Shown one piece after another: positions 46,154 through 59,700 of a stretch of DNA of 64,000 nt. Source of the stretch: Spinacia oleracea (lineage: Eukaryota > Streptophyta > Magnoliopsida > Caryophyllales > Amaranthaceae). Location of the stretch: positions 2,155,501 through 2,219,500 of the forward strand of contig NC_079487.1 of assembly GCF_020520425.1 (NCBI RefSeq), read 5' to 3'. The notes under the pieces were generated by a model. That model saw nothing but the letters and a program-made list of their open reading frames with translations. It searched no databases and was not told where the DNA came from. Every line of letters starts with the position of its first letter. Within the stretch, counting starts at the first letter, position 1. Position numbers and translations under genes: made by a program.

Positions 46154-47269
46154 GGTACCTCCAAATTAAACGAGTCTTGAGAAATCTGGAAAAGAGCCTA
46201 AACTATGACCACTGTAAGGGCCACTGGCCTTCCCTATTCAGAAAAAAATCAGCTCTTGTTCCCTGGATGTTTCCAACTCCTATAGTTTCCTCTCTATTCA
46301 GCCTCCAATATGATCGTACCAGCATCAGAAATAAAACAATAAGTAGTAGTACCGTAGTTTGTTTTTACAGTAGATCTTCTTTTGCCAGTATCAAATTTAT
46401 GCCTGGAAATTAATCAGTAAGAGGGCTTAAGATAAAAAACCATTTAATCAATTACATAGCATGGAAAAGACAGGAGAAATGAAGGCTGATAACCCATATT
46501 CTGAAGGGTGTCACATAAACAACCTATTCTATGTTTGACATTCAGTAGGCTTAGTTCATTTGCGCGATATATGCAAAAACCTGTAAACAAGAACAAGAGA
46601 TATTGTACTCCATTAAGATGGTTAACTGGTAAAGTTGAGAGTTGTTCTACTATTGCATCTTTTCCAAAATTTCTAGAACAATTTTGAAACCTAAATCCAC
46701 TTACATAACTACTGGTAATACAATTACAAGCAATAGGCTTTTGGAAAAAGGTGCAGATTCAAGATTACATAGACCAATTACAAATACAAATACCATTCCA
46801 TTAACACTTCAAATTGCAATTATGTATTCAATCTTCAGCATTCTAGCATTTCCACAACTCCCAGTTTTTTTACAAGTTACCATTCAATTGGAAAACCATT
46901 GTGATGAAAGGAGATAAACCATTGGAAAATCACGACTTACCGTTTCCGAAACGTCCTGGAACGGGGAAACCGGGAAACGCGCGCCGAAACCGTTTCAGAA
47001 AAATGGAGACGTGTTTGAAACTGAATTCATCCCGGAAACGAATGGGAAACGAGATTTCAATCTAATATTCACGTTTCCCAACCAAACTTGCTGATTGTAT
47101 CAAAGTTTTTCCGCCAGAAAACTGAAATTAGGTTGAAGAAGATAGGTCGAAGAAGATCTCAGTTACGGAGTACTCTGTATTTCACACTTGCATAGCCTAT
47201 ATGGCTATATTCGAAACCGTGCTACAAATTTGGGCCAGACAAGTAGACAAATGGAAATTAAATCATTAA
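46154..47269. other. mTERF promoter and intergenic region
   Basis: Contains the mTERF leader. The stretch 46935-47080 is enriched in GGAAACG/CGTTTCC words and a GCGCGC core, unlike the AT-rich surroundings; it may be the remnant of a MITE. No coding evidence. Confidence 0.45.
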
Positions 47270-48137
47270 GGTGTATTTGGTTCACCATATATTGGAATCA
47301 GGTATGGGTTTGAAATCATTCAACCCCATACTTGATGTTTGGTTAACTATTTTTATAAAAGTTAAAATTTGGGGACCCACCTCCAAAACCCCCATGGTAT
47401 CGAGTTCTCGTACTAAAGGGGAAGGTGGGTATATGAAATTATATTAACTGAAAATAAAATCGACAGTGCAAACTCGATCAAACAAACACCATGACAGCCT
47501 AACTAATGTTACTCCACCACCGTCGCCGCCCAAGCTGCCCAAAAAATCAATATCATAAAAATTATACTATAAAGTTATTACCCTGTTGATTCGCCATCAA
47601 ATCGCCAATGCTACCTAACGCCACCATCAACACCCCCGTAAGAACCCAAAATGACGAAATTAGAATACTGAAAAATAATTTAACTAAACATATCTTTGAA
47701 TAAAATACCTAGATATATTGTTAATCATCGAAATTTTGGACATTAAAGTCTAGATTTGTAGCTTAAATTGTAAAAAAACAACCACCAAAAATCAAATTCC
47801 GTCTAGTGACAGAAGAATGTGATGTTTAGAGTTGAAGCAAAGCGAGCGATTGGGTGGTGGAGATGGTGCATATATCAAAATATAATGTCTGTCTTTTATA
47901 TTTGATTGAATTTTAGTTTTTTTTTTCCTTACATCTTTAAGTAGAAGGAGGAGGGGAAGGTGTAAAAAAAGACGAGAATAAGGAGTAGGAGTGTATATTA
48001 TCGGTAGAATTAAATTCTAAATTTATTTTACCAAACAGGTGGAATAAGTTATGATTTTCTATGTATCGTTGATTATAAACACATGGGTTTAATACTCAAA
48101 CATATACTTTATACCCGTGATCGAACCAAACGGGGTC
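47270..48137. mobile_element. MITE of PIF/Harbinger type, family A
   Basis: 868 bp flanked by TAA on both sides. Ends GGTGTATTTGGTTCA and, as reverse complement, GACCCCGTTTGGTTCGA, an imperfect TIR. Internal subterminal sequence (GGAATCAGGTATGGGTTTGA) is shared with the element at 58923. No ORF. Confidence 0.7.
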
Positions 48138-48810
48138 TAACTGAATAGTCAACAAAATATGACTGACTAAATTATTTTCATTTCCAATTCTTTTTATTTG
48201 GGCTTTTTTAGATTTACCCAATTACCCCTACATCAATGGATTTGACCCAATTTCAACCGCACCATAATATATTTTTTATTTTTTTTTATAGTAGACATAC
48301 CATAGTATTGTTCGAATGCAAAAAGGTGGAAATATGATCGAAATTGACAAGATATAGATTACAAAGTATGAATCTACTTGGGAGAAATACGAATTCCTCT
48401 CGACAAGAAACCAACCTGGTTACTATTTGAATTAATTAATTAATTAATTATCTTGCAATACATACCGTTTTTTATAAATTCAAGAACATAAAATGGACAC
48501 TATATAAGATAACCACTATCCGTTGTTTATGCCAAATTTTGCCTGAAGACGTCACTTGGATCTGACGTCAATGACTAGATGATGAAAGAAAGTAAAATGC
48601 AAGGAAAGAAACGACACGGATAAATGGTGACGCGGAAACCTATGAATAGGGAGGAAAATCGCAGGTGACAATTAGTCCACCAATCCACTAACAAATAACC
48701 TAAGTACAACCTAATGATGGGAAAAGAGTTAAGTAAAACGAGAACACAATGATTGCTTAGAGAATACAATCATGCTGGAGAGTGAGAGAGGATTAGGATG
48801 AGGTTTTCTG

Positions 48811-49126
48811 AATCTATACTGGGTATACCATTAAAATGGTATACTAAGGGTAAAATAGTAACTTCATTTGGTATATTAAGGGCTAAATGGTAAGTTCATG
48901 TAATAAATTGAGTCTGGTCCACGAAAAATAACATTTATCTTTGACTTGTTAGTACCAAACTATGTTGTTTAGAACCAAAAAAAATGAAACCACGTTACCA
49001 AACTATGTTATTTGGTATCACATGAGAAAATACAACTATTTTCCTTGTACCAAACTATGTGGTTTGGTAGTAAATAAAAATGCAGAATATTAGTATACCA
49101 TTTCAATGGTATACCTAGTATAGATT
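48811..49126. mobile_element. MITE-like element with palindromic terminal repeats
   Basis: Terminal inverted repeats of about 36 bp (AATCTATACTGGGTATACCA on the left) with two mismatches. Each TIR contains its own palindrome GTATACCATT...AATGGTATAC. The interior carries three near-copies of ACCAAACTATGTNNTTTGGT. Target duplication not clear. Confidence 0.65.
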
Positions 49127-50214
49127 AAGACTTCCTCGGATTAGGATCCTTTTGTTTTGATGAAAACACATTTCCGAAAAATGATTTTCCTTTGTTTGTT
49201 CTTTTGAGGATGGAAAACAATTTTCCCAAATAAACAACTTTTCTTAGGAGAAAACCAACTTTCTTTTTGAAAAGAAGATATGCCACATTTCCACTCTAAT
49301 TCCTTACATTTCTTTTTCTCTCATCTCATTTCCACTTCTATGTTCCTTTTGATATTTTCTTTATAATTTTTCTTGTAAGGAAACAAACATATTTTATTCC
49401 CTTAATGTTTTCCTTGAAAATGGTTTTCAATGGAAAATCATTTTCCTTTGAAAATGGTTTTCAAAGGAAAGTTTTCTGCTGAAATTAATAAATGAAGCCT
49501 TAGAGTGCTTGGCAACTTATGTCCAATGATTGGTTATGCATCCCCTTTTATACTGTTTCTCCACCGGCCAGGTTATCTTCAAATGGTAAGATAAAATCCC
49601 TTGACATCTATATTATTAAAGTAGAGTGGTGATTCAATTCTCACAAACCACAACTACTTCACATCATCACCTTTAACTTCCTTAAATTAAGCTGAATCAA
49701 ATAGGAAACTACCAAAGCATGAAATGAAATTATCAACAAGAGGAAAAACCAAATACTAACAAAGTTTCTTTCTTTATTCATTATTATTATTTTAATTGAC
49801 TAAAATGAAAAAACACATTGTAACTATTATCAAGCAATCTAAAAACATTTCAAAACACTCTTGACTATGTAATATAAAAAAAAAACCATCAGTGTAAATG
49901 TCAAAGCGATAATAAATTAAGGAACACAAAAAAAGAGTAGTATAATAAAAAAAATAGAAAATTAAGTTTCACATTTCTTCGATTACGAATAGTAGGATAC
50001 GGAATATACACTCGTCCATATTGACCCCAGACGGCGATTGTAACAACCCATTCCAACAGGCAAATAGGGCGATGAATGGATTGAACTAGTCATTAAAAAC
50101 TTCTCAGTATGAACTTAGTCTTGGACTATATTCAATAGAGGCATTCTTCCAGTTTGGTAAAAAAAAAAGGGTGAAATATTAGAGATTGACCAGAAGCTGA
50201 ATCCTACATACTTA
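49127..50214. other. Repeat-rich intergenic stretch
   Basis: A block at 49150-49500 has inverted GGAAAATGATTTTCC-type words and looks like another degenerate MITE. About 49812-49870 matches, with substitutions, part of the LTR-like block at 55700-55752 (CAAGCAAT and TTTCAAAACACTCTTG). No gene seen. Confidence 0.5.
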
Positions 50215-50542
50215 GGCTCTGTTTGGCACGCCATTTCAGGCATCTTAAATGGTAAGGTGCTGAAATTTTAAGTCACCTTAAAGTATTAGAGTTGTTTGTC
50301 AAGCACCTTAAATAAAATATAAGGTTTTGAAGGTGACTTAAATTGTGACGTTACTCAAAGTAACGTTTCAATTTAAGGTCCTTATATTTTCATGTATTTT
50401 AGCTTCAAATTTTTATTTAAAATAATTTTTTTTTATAAATTTCAGCTCCTTAAACCACCTTATCAGTTTCAGCTACAACCTTTCAAGTTTCAACTAACTT
50501 ATCTTTTCAGCTCTATTTCAGTTAGTTTTGCCAAACATAGCC
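50215..50542. mobile_element. MITE of PIF/Harbinger type, family B
   Basis: 328 bp with TTA on both sides (50212-50214, 50543-50545). TIR GGCTCTGTTTGGCA and GGCTATGTTTGGCA. The interior has repeated ACCTTAAA words. It lies about 250 bp beyond the helicase stop codon. Confidence 0.8.
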
Positions 50543-50791
50543 TTAGACTCAGAGCTAAGTCGACTCATTGTAATAGGCTAATAGCCCCCAAACCTCTGAT
50601 AACACCAAAAAAGCTAATTAACAAACAAGAGAATGCAACTCCATGAACAAAGTGCAAAAACAGAAATTTTCTAGTAAAACAAAATTATCGTACAAAAACA
50701 GGTGAAAATTACATCTAGAAGAAGGTTTCTAACAAAATTGTTGAGTATCCTATTTCAATACTTTGAATTTAAATATGCAAGTAAAAAAGCA

Positions 50792-53700
50792 TCATCTCCG
50801 CGACTTTTTGAATGTTTTGCCACCTCTGTTGCCCTTGCTAATGTTTTGCCACTTCTCAACTTCATCTCCATCATCATCTCCCCTGCCTTTTCTTTTATTC
50901 TTACCACCCTCCTTTATTTTCTGTGAGGCAAGAAAGGGCCATATTAAAACACCAACCAGCCTCGTCAACAACCAAGTAGACCAAAAACTATGCTAGATGA
51001 TGATATATTTCTAAAGAAAGGAAGACATGAAGCACCAAGATATATCAAACATCTTTTCACTACGGAAAGTAAAGCACCAAATTCATATATACAAAATTTA
51101 CAGAAGGATTATTACCCAATTCCACTAGCAAGTTCATAGCAGATCAAACACCACATGACATGAATAATTTAAGATATTAATGATTTCAATAAATACTTTC
51201 AAACTATCAACTTTTTATAAATTTCTACTTATTGATAATTTATGATATTAGTGACTGAAGTTACGTATTGGCAAGCTCGAAAATAGAAGGGTTGCATCTA
51301 GAAAAATAGAGAAAGTACATTTTAGAAAAAACTTAAATCGTACAAGGAACGTAAAGCTATAACTGAATAATCATAAGAACACGGTAAACAAATATACCAT
51401 ATGTGATATTCTTTTTGCCTGCCTAACACGTTGCCGTAGGAGCATAACTTCCTCTTCCTCAGCAGGATGCAACGGTAACTTTTTGCCTGTATCACAGATA
51501 ATAATAAAGGCCTCGAAGAAAAACAAATTAATGCATGTCACAAATATTGAAGTGTTGCTCACCTATCAAATTCTCTATCTGCAGAAAATACTCAAGCTCA
51601 TACTGATTTACTAATGAGATGGCAACCCCTGACCTTCCAGCACGTGCTGTTCTCCCTACTCTATGAATGTAACCCTGAAGCAAAGACATCGTCAAATAGA
51701 CACAATGGAGACAAACTAACATAACCATGGTCGCAACACATATGACTAAAGCTGTAACAGAAATTTGTCCACGTTGTATTACTACAAAATGAACTATAAG
51801 TATGTTCTCAGCACTTCCACTGAGGAGCACATGAAGTGTTTTCACTCAGTATACATCGGAAGCACTAATAGTAACTTATTAATCATTAATCTACAAGGAC
51901 AATAAAAGCTAACCTTGGAATTGGAGGGAATATCATAATTTATCACCATATCCACTGCAGGAATATCAAGCCCTCTACTTGCTACATCGGTGCAAATGAG
52001 AATACTGCAATCACCAGCTTTGAACTTGTTTAGTGCCCCAAGTCGGTTTGCCTGCCACACAGGGAAGTTTATTTCAGGACCAAGGACGTATAAAATAAGA
52101 TTCCACTTAGCGGTCAACCAATCCATATTAGGTTTGATACAGAAAGATTTTTAAAACGAGCGTAAGAAAAATGTATGGTAATATAACTAAAAGAGAAGGC
52201 AAAAGCAAGAGATAAAAAAAAAGAACCATAGTCATGCGGCCATTGATGGCAACCGCCCTAAAACCAAGGTTACGAAGCATGAGTGCTAACGGGCCTGTAA
52301 AATCACATTTACGAGTGAAAACCATAGTACTACCAGACATCTCCGTCAAAATATATACAAGATAGCATTCCTGAGAAGAAGAAAAAAATGTTTGTCAAAG
52401 AGTAAGACATAATAAAAATCTCCAATAACATATACGCCAGATAGCATTCCAAATAAACAGGCAACATTTCTATGAGAAAAGTGGTAGAATTAAAGAAGTC
52501 AAGCACAAATGTAACCTCAAGTCTTCAAAGCAGCAAAAGGGTTATAAGTTGCACTAGGTCATAGTGCCAGATCAAAAAAAACAATCGTGACAAGAACATC
52601 CAAACATCCAAAGGAATAACAAGCCCTAACATACAATGAAATATAGATGACTAACCTGAAGTAAATTACATAGCATGCATCAACATGATACATTCCATAA
52701 TCCATGATATTTGCAAGTTTAGTACAGCCATTAGCCAAAAAAGAATCTGAAGCTGAATCACTTTACAAAGACACCAGTATATCTCAGCCAAGTCAAGGAA
52801 TAGGGATAAACAAATAAAGACCTTTCAACACAGGCATCAAAAAAGTAGGGACCCACAATGTTTCATTATTTTTGTCTTCCAGTCAACAACGCTAAATTTA
52901 GAGTTTTAGACCATTAACTAGAAAAAGCGCTTATGCCTCCAAGAGTCCAAGACTATTTTTTTCCTATTTTCATTTTGATAATTCTTTACCCAGCAAATGT
53001 TTGTGATAGCAACAATGACATGAAAGCTGACTTTTTTTTTTTCCTATTTTCATTTTGACAATTCTTTACCCAACAAATGTTTGTGATAGCAACAATGACA
53101 TGAAAGCTAGGCAAGTGCCCTTTCACCTGAATCCTCATTGGTTTTCCTATAGCTTTTACTCCCTACATATTTCCATAGATATGGTCATTAGTAAGGTTAC
53201 CAAATACACGGTTTATGTTGCATTTTGATGATGAAACTACTATAAAAAATAAAACAAAATCTTTCATTGTGCTATATTGCAATAGGGAATCCATTATTCA
53301 AATTCAAGATCCACACAAAATAACCTTTTTCAGATAAAAGAAGTAAGTATACAGTTGCAATCTTGCAGAGAGTCTTAGCCAAGGATGAGTTCAATCCCAA
53401 ACAAAAATCACTGGCTTGAACTCGGCTAAAACAATTAAGCTACCCAGTTACTGAGAAAGATTCCAGGAAAAAATGGGATCTGACTGTCTGAGAGGTTCAA
53501 AATAAGTGCGATGTTGCTTCAACTCGAAAATATTTGGGATGTCAATAATTTCAACATCCAGAATCAATATACTAATCAGTAATCACAAGGCTCAAAAGCA
53601 AGATGGACAAAAATACTACTCCAATCTATAAGCATATTTTGATGACCTAAAGAGCAAGATGAACAATAACAGTACTCTAACATAACAGCCAGCTCCTTTA

Positions 53701-56700
53701 TTATTATGTATATATGTCTATATCAGGATCAAATATGCCATCAAAAAAATTCTAGCGAACACTCGAAATAAAACCAACAATCCCCAACTTCATCTATGAT
53801 TCCAAAATCAAAATGATTCATGATTTTAATAAAATGAACTGTGATCTTGATGGGTTGAGCTGGAGTAAGTGGACAAGTGGAGTACTTAGGCGTAAGTTGA
53901 GGGCGCCTACGTAGTAGTCACACCTTTGAAATCTAATAACTGTTGTAGAGGAAATTCCCTCTCTGATTCATTTTAGTCATACATTTTCTCCAAAAAAATA
54001 ATACAATAAAACATCTCATGACGAAGCAATCGTGCTTGTACCTTTAATTCCTTTCATGTAATAAAAAATAAATTACCGTAATTTCCTTACATTGACTGAA
54101 TAAACTAATTCAAACATTTCAAAGCTTTTAAGGCAATTATATCTTGATTTTATTCTTTCACCTAAAAATATACATAAATGTATCAGACATGAGACACCAG
54201 ACCTTACATGAAATAAACGTTCCAATCATTAATTGTCAGTCACAGCCAGGTATTCAGTATAGGAAACTACATCCATAACAAAGGGTCCAAAAAAAACATT
54301 ATGAGAGGGAAGTACGTTAGAAGAGGGACCTTGTTTTTAGCAGGTACAAAAAGATATTGCTGCTTCAAAGTGTCGACAGTAGAATATTTTGAATCTGACT
54401 CAACCTTGAATAGAAAAAACATATTGATAGGGAAAAAAAGAAGATTTATAAGTTTCTAGATATAAATTGTTGGCACAACGCGTATGAACCTGACCTTCAC
54501 GGGGTCCCTTAAACAAGCCCTTTGAAGCTTTTTGACCTGCAACAAGAAAGGACCTTCTAATCATAAATATCCCTCATCTCATCACCTGAAAAATATATAA
54601 CTTAACAACTAATACAATAATTTTTGTTTTTTTGAAATAACAGCTGTAGTAAGCCACAAAAAGGAGAGGGGGAAAAAGGTGAAAGACGTGTCAAATTTCT
54701 GGAGACACTCATGATGAACAATGGTACTTTCTCAATAAGAGCATCAATAAGGGAAGACTCTTATTTTGATGGCTCATAATCTCTCTCCTATGCCACCTAA
54801 GGTCCAACACCAAATAAGAGTATCCTCCCAAAAAGTGTGGAAATACACTAAGCCACTAACTCTTAACACTAGCTCTTATTCTCTCTTACTCTCTTTCTTA
54901 TTTTATTTTCATGCCAAAAAATGATGCACTATGTCACAGTCTCACAGATGGCATTCCACACCATCGCATGCAGCAGCATGCAAGTATGGCAAGGCATCAA
55001 GGTGCACCGCCAAGGGTGGCCCAAGGGCGGCGGCAAGGTCGTCGGGCACCACCGGGCAACGTGGTGTTCCATCGGAAGTTGGGCCGTTGAGGTATCGGGG
55101 TGCATCATGAGGCATGGACATGGGCGCTGGAACTGGGCGCTAGGCAGCAACGTGGGCCGTAGGAGTGTGCCTGGGCGCTGGCAGCAATTGCAGCACCCAC
55201 CCCTTATAAAGGTTTATTTTGAATAAGCCATAAATTGCTTTTGAACACCCACGTGTCAGTAACGTAATAATGGGCCTTTTGGGGACCAAACGATATCTAA
55301 ATGGGCTGAAACTTGGGGGTCCCACGTATTTTGGCCCAATGAAAATGATGGTCGGACCACATTTTGGGTTTGAGGCCCAGAAGTCCCGGTTTTGCAGCAG
55401 GTCACTCCGGTTGTGCATCGGAAGGTCCTAGATTGCTCTGGATGGGTCTTGAGCACTCTATCTTGGTTGTTTCTTGAAGGTTCTAGCTAGGGTAAGTCTA
55501 GAACCTTGTTGTACATACTTCTAAATACCTCCTTGTACTTAGAGGGTTCCCTTATAGATGGGAACAATCTAGAGAATTGTAGGCTCTTCCTTGTAAAGAG
55601 TAGTGTAGAATATTCGAGAGAGTAGAATGTTCTAGGCCTTAGGGACTCGGGTGCCTATAAATAGGCTACCCCATTCATTTGTACAACCAACTAACACAAT
55701 TGTAAACACTCTCAAGCAATATAAAAACCTTTCAAAACACTCTTGCTTACAATTTCCTTGCTTAGCCAATTTCGTAGCACACTTAGCATAGCTAAAACAT
55801 CGGGTAGCCTTGACTAGTGATCCGACGGGACTGTGACGCTAGTGGGATGCGTGCTTGGAAATAGTCAACACGTGACAACTAGCTCTTATTTATAAGAGCT
55901 AGCTCTTATTTCAGAACTTTCTATAATAAACTCTAATTAAAAGTCTCCCATTTCTCACCTAAAAGCTAACTCTTAATATTTCTTTCTCTTTAAGAGTAAC
56001 CTAAGAGTCTCCCCTTATGCTATAACATCTTCTGAAAAGGTTAAAAAAGAACAAAACCAATTATATCACATTTTTACCTTGTTTGTCATAGTGGCAGAAA
56101 ACAGATAAGTCCTCCTATTAACAGGAATAACTTTTAAAATATCATCAAGTGCCTTTTCAAATTCCTGATTCAACAATCTATCAGCCTCATCCAACACCTG
56201 CAGACAATAGGAACCAATCACTAAATACTAATATGAATGCGGCAAAATCAAAACAAAATAAACAAAAAAATGAAATCCACACATACAATACTAGTACCTA
56301 ACATATCTTTGTGAACTACATAGACACTAAACAAGAAGCAACTATTCCTTTGGCACAGATCAACAAGATTCTAAAGAACAACAAGATTCTCAAGCAGAGT
56401 GGTGTAGCTCAAAGAATAAGGTGCAAGATATCCAACTTTTAAAATTCTCTTTATGTTTCCAAGAACAATTAAGAAAAATAAACAACGGAAACGAAATACT
56501 TCAATTGACGCAAGAAACGAAAAATACCTTTAATTTATGTGTCTTATCATCAAAATTATATTGAGACTAGGCATGAATGTAGCAGTATTCACTATTCAAC
56601 GATGAAAAAATATTAATTTGAACTGGGTTTGGGCATCAGAAGTTTAGGCAACAACGTAAGACAAGTTTCAAACAAGAAACATGGAGAACAAGACGGGAAA

Positions 56701-59700
56701 AAAGAAATATTCGTTGTTATTCCCCCTCTCTCGACCTTATCTAGAAATGGAGGGATATAAAGTTAGTGGCCTCGGGCCGGGGTTACAAAGAATATGTATG
56801 TAAAGCATGGCATTATTGTAAATTGTAAAGCATGACTAAGTCGTGGTTATTTAATGCTAAGCTAAGTGAATGTGAACATTTGCACCATCGTAGCAACTTA
56901 TGCTTAGTTAGCTAACTAGGAGAAAGGTTGTTTCAAAATATTTCACTCTCTCTATCACATAATAAGCGCTCCATCTTGCAATAAAACCAACCTCTTTTCC
57001 TCACATATCATCATACGGCGACCATCAGCATTATTATGAAAAATGAACGGGAAAGGAGAAACTCTTTATGTGACAGCAAATATGATCTGTCACGTCAAAT
57101 ATAAACCAAACAGTCGACAAAAGAAATTTTTAATTATTTATATAAATGAAACTGAGACGAAAGGATGGAATTATGGAACTACATTATCTGTACACTTGGA
57201 GATGGTTTTGCAAGTTAAACAGCTTGGCTCTATGTCGTTTTTCCAAGTCCGTGCTCGGTTTCAAGTCTACTCCGTACCAAATGCCCCAAGTTCCCAGCCA
57301 ACTCACAACGACCTTTTAAAGATTTTAAGAGAAAATATGGCCATTATTCTGTCTCAAAGACAAATTGGATAAGTTAGGATTATAGATGATGAGACTAAAG
57401 CCCTATTCCCTTTAGCTTATATTTAAGGCATTGAAATTATGTTTATAGATTAAAACTAATTTTATTGCGTGGTTAAAACTGATTTCTACCGAATACAACC
57501 AACTTCTACTAAATATATCCCCGTTCTTTATTTGTTGCAACCCTTCTATTTTGGGAAGTTTCACAAGTATTGCAACAATTCTTTTTTGGGATGTATTCAA
57601 AAGAATAAGTTACAAGTTTACCCTTAGTCCTTAACCAGTTAACCACCCCACTTGTTTACCCTTAGTCCTTAACCAGTTTACCCTTAGTCCTTAACCAGTT
57701 TACCCTTAGGCTCCGTTTGGTAAGGCGTAAAACGTTTTCATTGTAAAATGATTTTCCATGGAAAACATTTTTCAAGGGAAAACACAATTCCAAACTAGTT
57801 TTCCTTTGTTTGGTAACTTAAAGGAAAATGGGAGAAGATGGTGAAGATTGAGGGGAAGAAAGGAGAGGGAGGTAAGGAAGAAAGAAGGAAAAGTGGTTTC
57901 CCTCCCTTTCAAATGGAAAAGGGTTTTCCACCTTTGAAGGAGTAATGGAAAATTGTTTTACATCCCTTACCCAACCAAACAATGTAAAATGATTGAAAAG
58001 GGGAAAATCGTTTTCCATGAAAACGTTTTACGCCCTACCAAACGGAGCCTTAGTCCTTAACCAGTTAACCACCCCACTTTATTTCACACAGTTTTTTAAA
58101 CCCATGGGGTCTTCTGATCCAAAACTCTTTATATGTACCAACCCATCCACTTGGAAATGTTGTGATAATTAAAGAATTGAGATATTCAAGTTGAAGAGAA
58201 CAGGCCTAAGGGATAAAACACAGGACAAAATCCAAGTCATTCAGCTAGGCAAGACTAGACTTACAGAAACACAAGGATAAAGGAGACTACTGAATATACT
58301 AGCACGACCTGTTTTACCAGTGGAACATACCAGATATTTCAAGGTACGAAGTGAAAAACCTTTGGTATTAGTCAAATGATCCATAAGGCGTCCAGGCGTT
58401 CCCACCTATAAAAAAGAAAAAAGAAAAACAAATGACAAAGAAGACAGATAATTAAAGCAAGAACTAATTTTGTGAAACTATGAATCATCCAAATAAGATA
58501 ACAAACGAAATAATGGAACAAGATCATTTAAAGGATCGTCTTAATTTTTTATTGAACCAAGTATTGTAGCCCACATATGCCTTTTCTGTCATCTTCTATC
58601 AATGTACTAGCCTAGAAGCTTTGACTAATCTCTAATAGAGAAATTGCTAGTCATCTTATGGCCCATTTATCATGCAGATCTTCTTTCATTTTTGGGGGGG
58701 GGGGGGGGGTAAAATTATGGCAGCTTACTTGGGAGTTCAATGATGTACGACGAGATAAAAATATAAGAAGACTGAGCCCATCTATATACCTTACTATCAC
58801 TCAACACATAAAAGGCAGATCCCCTATCCTAAGTCTACACAAAACACTAAGCTTTGGTCCAAGCTTGATTAACTTGTATTAACCAATAACGGTATCAGGC
58901 TAAGAAGCCCCAAGAAACTTTAGGGGGCGTTTGGTTTAACCATTTTTGGAATCAGATATGTGTTTAGAATCAACCAAACTCTTACTTGATATTTGGTTCA
59001 ATATTTTTAAAAATTTGATACCTTGGGGGGAGGTGGGTATGAGCCAAACCCATGAGCTTGGAATCAATTTTATTTAAAAAATTAAAAAATAAAAAATAAA
59101 AACCAAAAAATGTTCAATGCTCATTCGCCCTTTCTTCTTCCTCCCCTGTCAACAAACTTAATCTAACAAATAGAATAAAACTGGAATGATGAAGATCATC
59201 TCCTCATCAACCATGGCATTACCATGGCTAGAAAAGAAAAAAGAACAAAAAAAATATAACAATCATCACTTCATTTTGGACAATAAAAATCATCAATTTT
59301 TGACTGTAAGGTATGGTGTTGGCCGCTAAAAATTTCAGATCCAAAATTCTTAATGGACAAACTCAATAATTAAGATTAATTTGAGTTTCAATGGTCATAA
59401 GAAGAAGCGTCATTTTTCTTTTGAAGAAAGACAATGTTCTATTGGAGGAGCAGCCGAGCAGCATTATTGTCCCCATGGAGGAAGGGAGGAGGAGAAGGAG
59501 AGAAGGGGCTGAAGAAGCAAAACTGAAAAAAATAAAAAACAGAAAATTGATTTTCAATTAGTTTGGTTAACCAAACACCTGGATTAAGGTATGGGTATGT
59601 AGGTATAACTCATTCTAAACCCACGTGTCTAATATCTAACCCCATACTTGATTCCAATGTTGAACCAAGTGCCCCCTTACAAGGCTTCTGTCATTCTATA

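Noticed and set aside
54921-55226. 101-residue plus-strand ORF in the LTR-like block
   Set aside because: GC-rich repeat composition, no recognisable domain, located within a mobile-element block.
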